Both the position numbers and the translations under genes were made by a program. A stretch of DNA of 64,000 nt from Aeromicrobium stalagmiti (GTDB taxonomy: Bacteria > Actinomycetota > Actinomycetes > Propionibacteriales > Nocardioidaceae): the NCBI RefSeq assembly GCF_013283745.1, contig NZ_JABSTZ010000001.1, positions 948,406 through 1,012,405 of the forward strand. The letters run 5' to 3'. This document shows, in pieces, positions 26,499 through 35,732 of the stretch; position 1 is the stretch's first letter; each line of letters opens with the position of its first letter. Below the pieces are notes generated by a model, which saw only the letters and a list, made by a program, of their open reading frames with translations, had not been told where the DNA came from and did not search any database.

Positions 26499-28457
26499 AT
26501 GGGACAGACCGGACGGCAGATGCGGCAGCGCACCGTCAAGACCATGAAGGCCGGCACGAACACCAAGCAGGGCAAGGCGTACGTCGAGCCGACCCGCGGT
26601 GCACGGCTGCGCTACTGGTTTGACGGCACGATGGCGCGGGGCACGTCCGCTCTGGTCGGCTGGCTCGCCGTCGTCACCGTGGTGCTGATCCTCGTGTTCA
26701 CGGTCTTCGTCACCATCACGGGTCTCGAGCCCGGCCAGGGCAACGCCAAGGACGGCTTCTTCGGCCGCCTGCTCACGACGTTCTTCCACACCCTCGACCC
26801 CGGCACCGTCGCGGGCGACAGCGGCACGTGGCGCTTCCTCATCACGATGCTCGTGCTGACGGTCGCCGGCCTGTTCATCGTCAGCGCCCTGATCGGCGTC
26901 ATCGCGACCGGCATCGACGACAAGCTCGCCGAGCTGCGCCGCGGACGGTCCCTCGTCATCGAGAAGGACCACACGGTCATCCTCGGCTGGTCCGACTCGG
27001 TGTTCGCGATCGTCCGCGAGCTGTCGATCGCCAACGAGAGCCGCAAGAAGCCGGCCGTCGTCATCCTCGCCGAGCAGGACAAGGTCGAGATGGAGGACGC
27101 GATCCGCGAGAAGGTCGACGACCTCCACGGCACCCGCGTCGTCTGCCGCACCGGGTCGGCGCTCGACATCGGCGACCTCGCCCTCACCAACCACGGCCTG
27201 GCCCGCTCGATCATCGTGCTCTCGCCGGGCGGCGACGACCCCGACAGCGAGGTCATCAAGACCTTGCTCGCCCTGACCCACGAGGGGTCCGGGCCGCACA
27301 TCGTCGCGGAGATCCAGGACCCGCAGAATCTCGAGGCGGCCCGCCTCGTCGGCGGCGACCGCACGGTCATCGTCGACAAGCGCGAGACGATCGCCCGCCT
27401 CATCGTCCAGACGTCCCGCCAGTCGGGTGCCGCCGCGGTCTACACCGAGCTGTTCGACTTCGACGGCGACGAGATCTACTTCCACTCCGACGCGTCGCTG
27501 GCCGGCAGCTCGTACGCCACGGCCGTCGCGGCCTACGAGTCTGCGTCCGTCATCGGGCTCGTCTCGCCCGAGGGGATGGTGCAGCTCAACCCGCCGATGG
27601 ACACCGTCATCGCCGGCAGCGAGCTCGTCGTCGTCGCCGAGGACGACTCGGTGCTGACCGGTGCCGCGCGCACCTCGGCGCCGGTCGACGAGAGCCGCAT
27701 CAACACCGCCGACGTGCTGGCCGAGGCGACGTCCAAGATCCTGCTGCTGGGATGGAACGAGCGCGCCGCGACCGTCGTCCGCGAGCTCGACGAGTATGCC
27801 CAGACGGGCTCGACCCTCGAGATCCTCACCGAGCTCGGCACCCCCGACGTGCCCGAGCTGACCAACCTGACCGCGACCGTCCAGCACGGACGGACGTCGG
27901 ACCGGGCGACCCTCGACCGGTTCGAGATCTCGACGTACGACCAGGTCATCGTGCTCTGCTACTCCGACGAGCTGTCGGTGCAGCGGGCCGACTCCAAGAC
28001 GCTGGTGACGCTGCTGCACCTGCGCGAGATCGTCGGCGACCGCACCAAGGGCGAGCGCCCGTCGGTCGTCAGCGAGATGCTCGACGACCGCAACCGCGCT
28101 CTCGCCCAAGTCGCCCATGTCGACGACGTCATCGTCAGCGACGAGATCCTCAGCCTGATCCTGTCGCAGCTGTCGGAGAACGAGCGCCTCGAGGCGGTGT
28201 TCCAGGACCTCCTCGACGCTGACGGTGCCGAGATCTATCTGCGTCCCGCCCGCGACTACGTGCTGCCGGGGGAGCCCGTCACGTACGCGACCGTCGTCGC
28301 CGCGGCTGCCCGGCGCGGCGAGACCGCCCTCGGCTATCGGGTCTCGGCGGAGTCGGACGACCCGGCCGCCGGGTTCGGCGTCTACGTCAACCCGGCGAAG
28401 TCGGCACGTTTCTCCGTCGAGCCCGCCGACCGCGTCGTCGTCCTCGCCGAGGACTGA
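26499..28457 (+). CDS. CASTOR/POLLUX-type putative ion channel with two RCK-like domains
   Basis: This 652-residue membrane protein has a basic N-terminus, transmembrane helices at about 50-74 and 112-137 and between them a re-entrant-like segment (FFGRLLTTFFHTLDPGT). It is followed by two cytoplasmic Rossmann/RCK-like units opening with HTVILGWSDSVFAIVREL (158-175) and KILLLGWNERAATVVREL (about 410). This matches the CASTOR/POLLUX/DMI1 family known from plant nuclear envelopes, of which bacterial members are poorly studied. The ATG has GGAG seven bases upstream. The permeating ion is unknown (cation inferred). Confidence 0.82.
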   Translation: MGQTGRQMRQRTVKTMKAGTNTKQGKAYVEPTRGARLRYWFDGTMARGTSALVGWLAVVTVVLILVFTVFVTITGLEPGQGNAKDGFFGRLLTTFFHTLDPGTVAGDSGTWRFLITMLVLTVAGLFIVSALIGVIATGIDDKLAELRRGRSLVIEKDHTVILGWSDSVFAIVRELSIANESRKKPAVVILAEQDKVEMEDAIREKVDDLHGTRVVCRTGSALDIGDLALTNHGLARSIIVLSPGGDDPDSEVIKTLLALTHEGSGPHIVAEIQDPQNLEAARLVGGDRTVIVDKRETIARLIVQTSRQSGAAAVYTELFDFDGDEIYFHSDASLAGSSYATAVAAYESASVIGLVSPEGMVQLNPPMDTVIAGSELVVVAEDDSVLTGAARTSAPVDESRINTADVLAEATSKILLLGWNERAATVVRELDEYAQTGSTLEILTELGTPDVPELTNLTATVQHGRTSDRATLDRFEISTYDQVIVLCYSDELSVQRADSKTLVTLLHLREIVGDRTKGERPSVVSEMLDDRNRALAQVAHVDDVIVSDEILSLILSQLSENERLEAVFQDLLDADGAEIYLRPARDYVLPGEPVTYATVVAAAARRGETALGYRVSAESDDPAAGFGVYVNPAKSARFSVEPADRVVVLAED

Positions 28458-28478
28458 CCCCGTCCCTCTCCCACCCAA

Positions 28479-28535
28479 GATTTCGGCACTTATGGGTCAC
28501 CGTGCGCTCTCGCGCCACCCATAGGTGCCGAGATC
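28479..28535. repeat. Long imperfect palindrome, 19-bp arms
   Basis: GATTTCGGCACTTATGGGT (28479-28497) and ACCCATAGGTGCCGAGATC (28517-28535) pair at 17 of 19 positions around a 19-base loop, 22 bases past the channel gene. It may terminate transcription or belong to a dispersed palindrome family. Confidence 0.8.
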
Positions 28536-28602
28536 TCGAGTCTCGGGACGGGCTGGTGCGCGCTCCACCGTGACGGAACCCACGCAGCCGCCCGTAGATA
28601 TT

Positions 28603-28647
28603 CGGAGACACACTCCGTAAAGTTGGTTGCACGAAGCAATCGCTTCG
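28603..28647. promoter_or_regulatory. Two inverted repeats flanking a -10-like site before MFS gene
   Basis: CGGAG(ACACA)CTCCG at 28603-28617 and CGAAGC(AATC)GCTTCG at 28632-28647 bracket TAAAGT (28618-28623). Their position over and just after a promoter-like site suits a repressor operator for the exporter pair. No regulator gene is adjacent. Confidence 0.45.
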
Positions 28648-28681
28648 GAACTCCATCATGCTCTTCGAGGGATGTACAGCT

Positions 28682-30148
28682 GTGCCCACGTCCACCCGCC
28701 GCACCCACTACTGGGTGACCTTCGCGGTCCTCGCCGTCTCCGTCGCGTCCTACACGCTGATGCAGTCGCTGACGATCCCGGTTCTCTCCGAGATCGAGCA
28801 GGAGATGAACACCGACCAGAGCACCGTCACCTGGGTGCTCACGGCATACCTGCTGTCGGCCTCGGTCTTCACCCCCATCGTGGGACGCCTCGGCGACGCG
28901 TTCGGCAAGCAGCGGATGCTCGTGCTGTCGCTCGTCGCCCTCTCGGTCGGCTCGCTGCTCGCGGCCCTCGCGCCCAGCATCGGCGTGCTCATCCTCGCCC
29001 GCGTCATCCAGGGCGTCGGCGGCGGCGTGCTGCCCCTCGCGTTCGGCATCATCCGTGACGAGTTCCCGCACCACAAGGTCGGCAGCGCCGTCAGCGTCGT
29101 GTCGTCGCTGCTCGCCGTCGGCTTCGGCGCCGGCATCGTCCTGGCCGGCCCGATCTCGTCCGGCCTCGGCTACCACTGGCTGTTCTGGCTGCCGTTCATC
29201 GTCACGGCCGTCATGGCGGTCGCCGCGGTGCTGCTCGTCCCCGAGTCCCCGGTGCGTACGCCCGGCCGCATCGCGATCTTCCCGGCCGTGCTGCTCTCGG
29301 CGTGGCTCGTCGCCCTGCTGCTCGCGCTGAGCGAGGCGCCCAAGTGGGGCTGGGGCTCGCCCAAGACGGTCGGCCTGCTGATCGCCGCCGCCGTGCTCGC
29401 CGCCGCGTGGATCCGCGTCGAGCTCAAGGTCGACGTGCCGCTCATCGACATGAAGATGATGCGCCTGCCCGGCGTCTGGACGACCAACCTCGTCGCGCTG
29501 CTGCTCGGTGTCGGCATGTATGCCTCGTTCGGCTTCATCCCGCAGTTCAACCAGACGCCCAGCGCCAGCGGGTACGGCTTCGGGTCGTCCATCACCGAGT
29601 CGGGCATGCTGATGCTCCCGTCGGCTGTCGCCACGTTCCTCACCGGCCTCGTCGCCGCGTCGATCGCCCAGCGCATCGGCGCCAAGACGGTCGTCGTCTT
29701 CGGCTCGGCCGTGGGTGCGCTCGGCATGTTCCTGCTCGCGTTCTTCCACGACGAGAAGTGGCAGGTCGCCGTCGCCAACGGCATCGTCGGCATCGGGATC
29801 GGCCTGGCGTTCGCGTGCCTCGCCGGGCTCATCGTCGCGGCCGTCACGCCGGAGCAGACCGGTGTCGCGAGCGGCATGAACGCGAACATCCGCACGATCG
29901 GTGGCTCCATCGGCACCGCCGTCATGGCCAGCATCGTCACGGCGCACTACCTGCCCAACGGGTTCCCGAAGGAGATCGGCTACACCGCCGGCTTCCTGGT
30001 GCTCGCCGGCGGACTGCTCGCCGCGGCCATCGCCGGTCTGGCGATCCCGAGCGTCTCGCCCGAGAAGCTCGAGGAGCGCCTCGAGATGGACCCCGCCAGC
30101 GGCGAGACGTTCGACCGCGAGGGCAACCTCGAGCCTGCGTCGGCCTGA
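28682..30148 (+). CDS. MFS drug-exporter-type transporter (DHA2-like), copy 1
   Basis: The 488-residue protein has about fourteen hydrophobic helices. It shows MFS motif A (GRLGDAFGKQRML), a conserved RVIQGVGGGVLPLAFGIIRD and motif C-like GAGIVLAGPIS in the fifth helix, the antiporter signature. These point to proton-driven export. The GTG at 28682 is favoured, with GAGGGA about nine bases upstream, over an ATG at 28658. It is followed 21 bases later by a clear paralogue. The substrate is unknown. Confidence 0.88.
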   Translation: MPTSTRRTHYWVTFAVLAVSVASYTLMQSLTIPVLSEIEQEMNTDQSTVTWVLTAYLLSASVFTPIVGRLGDAFGKQRMLVLSLVALSVGSLLAALAPSIGVLILARVIQGVGGGVLPLAFGIIRDEFPHHKVGSAVSVVSSLLAVGFGAGIVLAGPISSGLGYHWLFWLPFIVTAVMAVAAVLLVPESPVRTPGRIAIFPAVLLSAWLVALLLALSEAPKWGWGSPKTVGLLIAAAVLAAAWIRVELKVDVPLIDMKMMRLPGVWTTNLVALLLGVGMYASFGFIPQFNQTPSASGYGFGSSITESGMLMLPSAVATFLTGLVAASIAQRIGAKTVVVFGSAVGALGMFLLAFFHDEKWQVAVANGIVGIGIGLAFACLAGLIVAAVTPEQTGVASGMNANIRTIGGSIGTAVMASIVTAHYLPNGFPKEIGYTAGFLVLAGGLLAAAIAGLAIPSVSPEKLEERLEMDPASGETFDREGNLEPASA

Positions 30149-30157
30149 TCGCTCGTC

Positions 30158-30163
30158 GAGAAT
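30158..30163 (+). promoter_or_regulatory. -10-like hexamer before second MFS gene
   Basis: GAGAAT is followed by six bases (GACCCC) and the ATG at 30170. It lies in the 21-base gap between the paralogues, so the second gene may also be transcribed alone and leaderless. Confidence 0.35.
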
Positions 30164-30169
30164 GACCCC

Positions 30170-31609
30170 ATGACGCCGCGCTCGTCCGACCGCGCCCACC
30201 CCCGCACCACGATCGTGGTGCTGGCGGTGGGCGTCGGATCGTTCGGGCTGCTGCAGTCGCTCGTCGTCCCGGTGCTGTCGCTCGTCCAGGACCGGTTCGA
30301 CACCGACCAGGCCACGACCGCCTGGGTGCTGACGTCCTATCTGCTGTCGGCCGCTGTGGCGACGCCGCTGATCGGACGCATCGGCGACGCCGTCGGCAAG
30401 CAGCGGATGCTGATCGTCACGCTGACGCTCCTCGCCGTCGGGTCGGCGATGGCGGCGCTCGCCCCGTCGATCGAGTGGATGATCGTGGCGCGCGTCGTGC
30501 AGGGCATGGGCGGCGGCGTGCTGCCCCTGTCGTTCGGCATCATCCGGGACGAGGTGTCGCCGCGGCGAGCGGCCACCGCGGTGGGGATCATCGCCTCGCT
30601 GGTCTCGGCGGCGTTCGGCATCGGGATCGTGCTCGCGGGCCCGATCGTCGACGTGCTCGGCTACACGTGGCTGTTCTGGCTGCCAGCGATCTTCACCGGG
30701 CTCGCGGCGCTCGGCACGCTGCTGCTCGTCCCGGAGTCGCCGGTGCGGATGGCCGGCCGCATCAGCATCCTCCCGGCGGTGCTGCTGTCGAGCTGGCTCG
30801 TGCTGCTGCTCCTCGCCCTCAGCGAGGGCAACGACCAGGGATGGACGTCAGGCGTCATCCTCGGGATGCTCGCCGCCGCCGTCGTGACGTTCGGCCTGTG
30901 GGTCCGCTCCGAGCAGCGAGCCAGGGTGCCGCTCATCGACATCCAGCTCATGCGCACGCGCGGGGTGTGGACGGCCAACGCCGTGGCGTTCGTGGCGGGG
31001 CTCGGCACGTTCGCCTCGCTCGGGTTCCTGCCGCAGCTGCTGCAGACCCCGACCGCGTCCGGATACGGCTTCGGTGCGTCGATCTCGGAGTCGGGGCTGA
31101 TCCTGCTGCCGTCGTCGGTCATGGGGTTCGTGATGGGGTTCGTCGCCCCGAGGCTCGTGCGGCGCTTCTCGGCGCGGGCGGTCATCTGCGTGGGGGCGGT
31201 CTCCAACACGTTGGCGTTCACCCTGGTGGCGCTGCTGCACGAGGAGACGTGGCAGATCAGCCTGTGGATGCTGCTGCAGGGCATCGGCGTCGGGTGCGTC
31301 GTGTCGAGCCTTGCCGGCGTCGTGCTGGGCTCGGTACCGCCCGAGCAGAGTGGCGTGGCCAGCGGGATGAACGCCAACATCCGGCTCATCGGTGGGTCGC
31401 TGGGGTCGGCGATGATGGCCGGCATCGTCACTGCTCGCGCGGACGCCAACGGGTTTCCGCTCGAGGCCGGCTATCGCGACGGCTTCCTCGTGCTGGCGGT
31501 CGGGGCGCTGCTGGCGGCAGGCGCGGCGCTGCTGATCCCGCGGACGCCGGGACGTGCTGTCGTGCGCTCGGTCGATGAGTCGGCGGCGCAGGCGCAGGTG
31601 CCGGTCTGA
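30170..31609 (+). CDS. MFS drug-exporter-type transporter (DHA2-like), copy 2
   Basis: The 479-residue paralogue of the preceding gene shares long identical stretches (GGGVLPL.FGIIRDE, VLLVPESPVR, SGVASGMNANIR) and the motif A variant GRIGDAVGKQRML. Motif C reads GIGIVLAGPIV. The two proteins probably arose by tandem duplication and have diverged through most of the helices, so they may differ in substrate or form a heteromer. No fused regulatory domain is seen. Confidence 0.88.
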   Translation: MTPRSSDRAHPRTTIVVLAVGVGSFGLLQSLVVPVLSLVQDRFDTDQATTAWVLTSYLLSAAVATPLIGRIGDAVGKQRMLIVTLTLLAVGSAMAALAPSIEWMIVARVVQGMGGGVLPLSFGIIRDEVSPRRAATAVGIIASLVSAAFGIGIVLAGPIVDVLGYTWLFWLPAIFTGLAALGTLLLVPESPVRMAGRISILPAVLLSSWLVLLLLALSEGNDQGWTSGVILGMLAAAVVTFGLWVRSEQRARVPLIDIQLMRTRGVWTANAVAFVAGLGTFASLGFLPQLLQTPTASGYGFGASISESGLILLPSSVMGFVMGFVAPRLVRRFSARAVICVGAVSNTLAFTLVALLHEETWQISLWMLLQGIGVGCVVSSLAGVVLGSVPPEQSGVASGMNANIRLIGGSLGSAMMAGIVTARADANGFPLEAGYRDGFLVLAVGALLAAGAALLIPRTPGRAVVRSVDESAAQAQVPV

Positions 31610-31787
31610 GCCTCGTCCTCGAGGTGATTTCGGCCCGTTCGTCCACAGGCGCGGTCGTCGGCATGGTGGGGTGTCGGGGGTGTTCTGTAGGCTTGGAGCG
31701 ACTCGCTCCGTATCTCGATATGCACTGTTATTGCAGTGAAAAAGTTTGCTCAGGCTCTTGTGCTCGCGGATTCCTGCTGGTTGAATA

Positions 31788-31799
31788 GAACACATGTTC
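31788..31799. promoter_or_regulatory. LexA-type SOS box overlapping the start codon
   Basis: GAACACATGTTC fits the GAAC-N4-GTTC core recognised by LexA in actinobacteria and Bacillus. The ATG of the HNH gene (31794-31796) lies inside it, and TTGAAT (31781-31786), a -10-like site, directly precedes it. LexA bound here would cover the transcription start. Confidence 0.7.
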
Positions 31800-33203
31800 G
31801 AGTCATCGTCACCGCAGTCGCCGGTCGGGAGCCTCCCGACCCTGGCGGGTGTCGCCGCGATGCTCGACTCGATCCCGTTGGACTCCTACGACCGCCTGGC
31901 CGTCCGCGACCAGATCGCCGCGTGCGAGGCGCTGGGACGGATCGAGGCCCGGGTCAAGGCCCACCAGCTCGCCGCCGCGACAGCCGCCGACCAGGGCGAT
32001 GCCGCCTCCAGCGTCGGCGCGACGTCGACCAGCGCGATGATGGCCAGCTCGTTCGGCGGTGACGTCAAGGCCGCCGGCCGCCTGCTCAACCAGGCCAAGA
32101 AGCTGCACGCCAACACCGCGACCCGCCAGGCGTTGGCCCAGGGCGAGGTGTCGTTGGGGCAGGCCGAGCTGATCGCCGACAAGCTCAACGACCTCAAGGG
32201 CGACCCGACCCCCGCCCAGCGTGAAGGGTGCGAGACCCAGCTGCTCGACGACGCGAAGAAGCTGTCGATCAAGGACCTCGCCCGCAGGGCCGACCGCATC
32301 ACCGACACCTTCGCCGCACCGGGCGACGTCGACGCCCACGAGGACCAGACCCTGCGCCAGCGCGAAGCCGCAGCGTTGAAGAAGTCGTACTTCTGGATGG
32401 CCGACCGAAAGGACGGCACCTTCAAGGGCGAGTTCGTCATCCCCGAGGCCCAGGGCGAGATGCTCAAGAACTGCCTCGAGGCCCTCAACGCACCCCAGGT
32501 CAAGAAGCCCGACGACGACCCCGCCCTGGCGATCCTCGACGACAAACCCACCTACGGCCAGCAGATGGCCGTCGCGTTCATGACCCTCATCGAGCACCTG
32601 CCCGGCAACAGCCTGCCCGACGTCGCCGGCGTCGGCGTGACCGTCACGGTCAACATCGACCTCAAGTCTTTGATCGACGGCCTCAAGGCCGGCACCCTGT
32701 CGACCGGCTGCCGCATCTCAGCCGTCGAAGCCCGGCGCATGGCTTGCGAGCAGGCGATCATGCCGATGGTATTCAACGGCAGACCACTGCCCCTGGACTG
32801 CGGACGTGAGCAGCGCCTGTTCAACCGCGCCCAGCGACGCGGCGCCGAACGCCGCGACCGCGGCTGCACCTTCCCCGGCTGCGAACGCCCACCCGCCTGG
32901 TGCGTCGGACATCACGCCCGCAAACGCTGGGCCGAGGGCGGCACCACCACCCTGGACGACATCGTCCTGATCTGCGCCCACCACCACCGCGTGGTCCACG
33001 CCCAGGACTGGGACGTCCACTTCGCCGACGACGGCTACCCCGAATACGTCCCACCCGCCACGATCGACCCCCACCGAAGGCCACTGCGGAACGCCCGATT
33101 CAGGGCCGACACCGCCACGGGTCCACCTGGCGCCAGTCCCGGTGCCACGAGCCCCAGCGCCGCGAGCCCCACCGCCACCAGCTCCACCAGCAACGCCGCC
33201 TGA
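31794..33203 (+). CDS. DUF222/13E12-repeat family protein with HNH endonuclease domain
   Basis: The 469-residue protein has the helical DUF222 region (about 20-330) and a C-terminal HNH nuclease fold at about 355-410: CTFPGC (358-363), VGHHARKRWAEGG and ICAHHHRVVHA. The tail is a low-complexity Pro/Ser/Ala/Thr run. This is the family called 13E12 repeat in Mycobacterium tuberculosis, multicopy in many actinobacteria; several mycobacterial members are known to lie behind SOS boxes. The box here overlaps the start codon. No ribosome site is visible, so the mRNA is probably leaderless. A DNA damage-linked nuclease role is inferred. Confidence 0.88.
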   Translation: MFESSSPQSPVGSLPTLAGVAAMLDSIPLDSYDRLAVRDQIAACEALGRIEARVKAHQLAAATAADQGDAASSVGATSTSAMMASSFGGDVKAAGRLLNQAKKLHANTATRQALAQGEVSLGQAELIADKLNDLKGDPTPAQREGCETQLLDDAKKLSIKDLARRADRITDTFAAPGDVDAHEDQTLRQREAAALKKSYFWMADRKDGTFKGEFVIPEAQGEMLKNCLEALNAPQVKKPDDDPALAILDDKPTYGQQMAVAFMTLIEHLPGNSLPDVAGVGVTVTVNIDLKSLIDGLKAGTLSTGCRISAVEARRMACEQAIMPMVFNGRPLPLDCGREQRLFNRAQRRGAERRDRGCTFPGCERPPAWCVGHHARKRWAEGGTTTLDDIVLICAHHHRVVHAQDWDVHFADDGYPEYVPPATIDPHRRPLRNARFRADTATGPPGASPGATSPSAASPTATSSTSNAA

Positions 33204-33247
33204 GCCTGCCCTCCGCAGGTTCATCGGCATGCCCGGGGTCGGGTGGT

Positions 33248-34606
33248 CTAGCGGCCGAGCTCCTCGACGAGGTCGATGAACCGCTGCGCCGGCTGGGCGC
33301 GGTCGGGGCCGCCGAGGTAGTGGTCGGCCCGCTCGGCGCGCACCACCGCCATGGGGTCCTTGCCGAGGGCCGCGTCGAGCACGGCGTCGAGCTGTGTCAG
33401 GTCGCGGTCGATGACGTAGGCGCCCTGGGCCGACGGGTGGGTGGCCCGGAACTCGTCGGGGTCGGCGTACTGCGCGGCATACATGACCAGCGGCTTGTTG
33501 CTGGCCATGAAGTCGACGACGATGCCCGAGACGTCGGAGATCATCGCGTCGGCCTCGTTGAACGCCTCGATGAGCGGCTGCTCCATCATGGCGACGCCCC
33601 AGCCGTGGGGGTCACCGGTGCTCTCGTGCTGACGCTCGAGCAGCTCGTTGACCCGCTCGATCATCGCCTCGGCCTCGGCATGCTTCTGGCCTGCGAAGTG
33701 GCGGCGGAACCGGACGATGCACCCACGGTCGATCAGCCGCTGCACGATCTGATCGGCGACTGCCAGCGACGAGACGTTGAGGGAGTCGTCGGCGTGACGC
33801 CAGGTGGGGGCGTAGAGCACGACCGGCTTCTTGGGGCGGCGGCGACCGCCCGGGGTGATGCCCTCGGTCTGGGGCCGGCCGATGACCCGGATCCGGTCGG
33901 CTGGGAGGTCGAGCCCGGCAGCGGCGAAGCGGTCGATCGCCGCCTGTCCTGCGACGGCGACGATGTCGTACTGCAGCACGCGCTCGGACGCGCTGAGCGG
34001 CTTGTCGCTGTCGCCGTGGCCGAGGAACACGTGGGTCGCGGCCGAGCCGGCGATGAAGTCGGCGTTGGCTGCAGCGCCGTGCGGGTAGAAGGCACCGGTG
34101 ACGCTGGCGGGGATCTCGCCCTGGACGATCGGGGTGTCGGGATACATCGCGGCGAGCTCGTGGAACAGGCCGGGCGTGCGGGCGACGATGACCCACGGGA
34201 TGCCGGTGCGATAGATCCACGGCGACCACATGCCGATGTGGACGCCGACCTTGCCGGCATAGGGGACGGCGATGCGGGGGGCGAACGCGTCGAGCGCCTG
34301 CTGGGACTCGCGGCACCCGGCAGCGTAGCGGCCGAGGATCGCGGTGATGAGGCCGAGGACGACCAGTGCCAGCAGGGCCGCGGCGACCTGGAACTCGGGC
34401 GCGAACGCGATGCACAGCGCCGTGATGACGGTCGTGACGACGGCCGCCACGGCCCAGACCCGGAGCCGGAACGGCGGGGCCGGGCTGAGCCAGGTCGGCT
34501 GGCCCGGGACGTGCGCGGCGAGCGGCGGGCGGGCGGCGACGTCGCGGCGGGCGGGGACGACGGTGGCCAGAGCTGCGAGGAGCACCACGACGGCCACGAC
34601 GATCAC
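33248..34606 (-). CDS. CDP-glycerol glycerophosphotransferase-family protein
   Basis: The 452-residue protein has two N-terminal membrane helices (1-19 and about 51-70, with a third possible at about 74-92), then a GT-B-like domain. It contains VVLYAPTWRH, RFRRHFAGQKH and EADAMISDVSGIVVDFMASN, the conserved signature of PF04464 enzymes that polymerise glycerol phosphate or transfer related groups to wall polymers. It starts with GTG directly behind a -10 hexamer. It stands alone, without other teichoic acid genes, so the product could be a different phosphodiester-linked glycan decoration. Confidence 0.85.
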   Translation of the reverse strand: MIVVAVVVLLAALATVVPARRDVAARPPLAAHVPGQPTWLSPAPPFRLRVWAVAAVVTTVITALCIAFAPEFQVAAALLALVVLGLITAILGRYAAGCRESQQALDAFAPRIAVPYAGKVGVHIGMWSPWIYRTGIPWVIVARTPGLFHELAAMYPDTPIVQGEIPASVTGAFYPHGAAANADFIAGSAATHVFLGHGDSDKPLSASERVLQYDIVAVAGQAAIDRFAAAGLDLPADRIRVIGRPQTEGITPGGRRRPKKPVVLYAPTWRHADDSLNVSSLAVADQIVQRLIDRGCIVRFRRHFAGQKHAEAEAMIERVNELLERQHESTGDPHGWGVAMMEQPLIEAFNEADAMISDVSGIVVDFMASNKPLVMYAAQYADPDEFRATHPSAQGAYVIDRDLTQLDAVLDAALGKDPMAVVRAERADHYLGGPDRAQPAQRFIDLVEELGR

Positions 34607-34612
34607 GGCTCG

Positions 34613-34618
34613 ACTCTA
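34613..34618 (-). promoter_or_regulatory. -10 hexamer of leaderless glycerophosphotransferase-family gene
   Basis: On the minus strand TAGAGT is followed by six bases (CGAGCC) and the GTG at 34606. Confidence 0.5.
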
Positions 34619-34750
34619 TCGGCCGGTCCGGCAGCCGACGGGCGCCCGGCCACCGGACGCCGCGGCGTCAGCCTGTCGCGCGGCCTACAGTGGCAACCGT
34701 CGGGGGCGACGATCGGTGACACCGGTCGACGACATCGACGAGGAGCCCAG

Positions 34751-35677
34751 ATGCGTACCATCACCCAGCAGGTCTTCGGCGGCACCGAGGTGCTCGAGCT
34801 CGTGGACATCGCGACGCCCGAGCCCGGCGCCGGTGAGGTGCGGGTCGCCGTGGCGGCGATCGGGGTCAACCCGCTCGACGTCGCCGTGCGTGAGGGCTGG
34901 TACCCGATGATCGGCGAGCCGCCGTTCACCCTCGGGTGGGACGTCGCCGGCAGGGTCGACGCCGTCGGCGCGGGGGTCACGTCGCTCGCGGTGGGTGATC
35001 GCGTCTTCGGCATGCCCGCGCTGCCGGGGGCGGGCAACACCTATGCCGAGCAGGTCGTCGTCCGCGCCGACGAGCTCGTCCGGACGCCCGACGACCTCGA
35101 CGACCAGCGGGCCGCGGCCCTCGGTCTGGTCGCCTACACTGCGCACCGGGCGATCGTCGAGATCGCCGACCTGCAGCCCGGACAGCGCGTCCTCGTGCAG
35201 GCCGCCGGTGGCGGGGTGGGGCACATCGCGGTGCAGCTGGCGAAGGCGCTCGGGGCAGAGGTCGTCGCGACCGCCAGCACGGGCAAGGTCGATGTCGTGC
35301 GCGGGCTCGGGGCCGACGAGGTCATCGACTACACGCGGCACGACTTCACCGAGGTGCTCGCCGACCTCGACCTGGTCATCGACCCGTTCGGCGGCGAGAG
35401 CGTCGAGCGCTCTCTGGCAGTCGTGCGCGACGGCGGGACGGTCGCGTCACTGCTCGACGTCCGGGACGAGGACGTCGCGACGGCTGCGGAGCGCGGCATC
35501 ACGCTCGACCGCATCCGCATCGTCCCGCGCACCGAGCACCTGCAGGCGATGCTCGACCACGTGATGGCCGGTCGCATCAACGTCCACGTCTCGGCGACGT
35601 TCCCGCTCGACCGGGCCGGCGACGCGCACGACCACCTCGGGACCGGTGTCGTCGGCAAGATCGTGCTGCTGCCGTAG
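34751..35677 (+). CDS. Quinone oxidoreductase-type NADP-dependent reductase (zinc-free MDR)
   Basis: This 308-residue cytoplasmic enzyme has the GroES-like N-domain (VGVNPLD-type IGVNPLDVAVREG, PFTLGWDVAGRVDAVGAGV) and the NADP fold QAAGGGVGHIAVQLAKALGA. It lacks the zinc-binding cysteine cluster, as in quinone oxidoreductases and enoyl reductases. AGGAG lies five to ten bases before the ATG. The following LLM oxidoreductase appears separately transcribed. The substrate is not inferable. Confidence 0.87.
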   Translation: MRTITQQVFGGTEVLELVDIATPEPGAGEVRVAVAAIGVNPLDVAVREGWYPMIGEPPFTLGWDVAGRVDAVGAGVTSLAVGDRVFGMPALPGAGNTYAEQVVVRADELVRTPDDLDDQRAAALGLVAYTAHRAIVEIADLQPGQRVLVQAAGGGVGHIAVQLAKALGAEVVATASTGKVDVVRGLGADEVIDYTRHDFTEVLADLDLVIDPFGGESVERSLAVVRDGGTVASLLDVRDEDVATAAERGITLDRIRIVPRTEHLQAMLDHVMAGRINVHVSATFPLDRAGDAHDHLGTGVVGKIVLLP

Positions 35678-35721
35678 CCGGTTCTCGGGCAGCACCGGGA
35701 ACACCCGGGCGGCCGAGATGG

Positions 35722-35727
35722 TTGAAT
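35722..35727 (+). promoter_or_regulatory. -10-like hexamer before flavin oxidoreductase gene
   Basis: TTGAAT lies five bases before the ATG at 35733, with no ribosome site. The same hexamer precedes the HNH gene start at 31794 by seven bases. Confidence 0.4.
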
Positions 35728-35732
35728 CTTGT

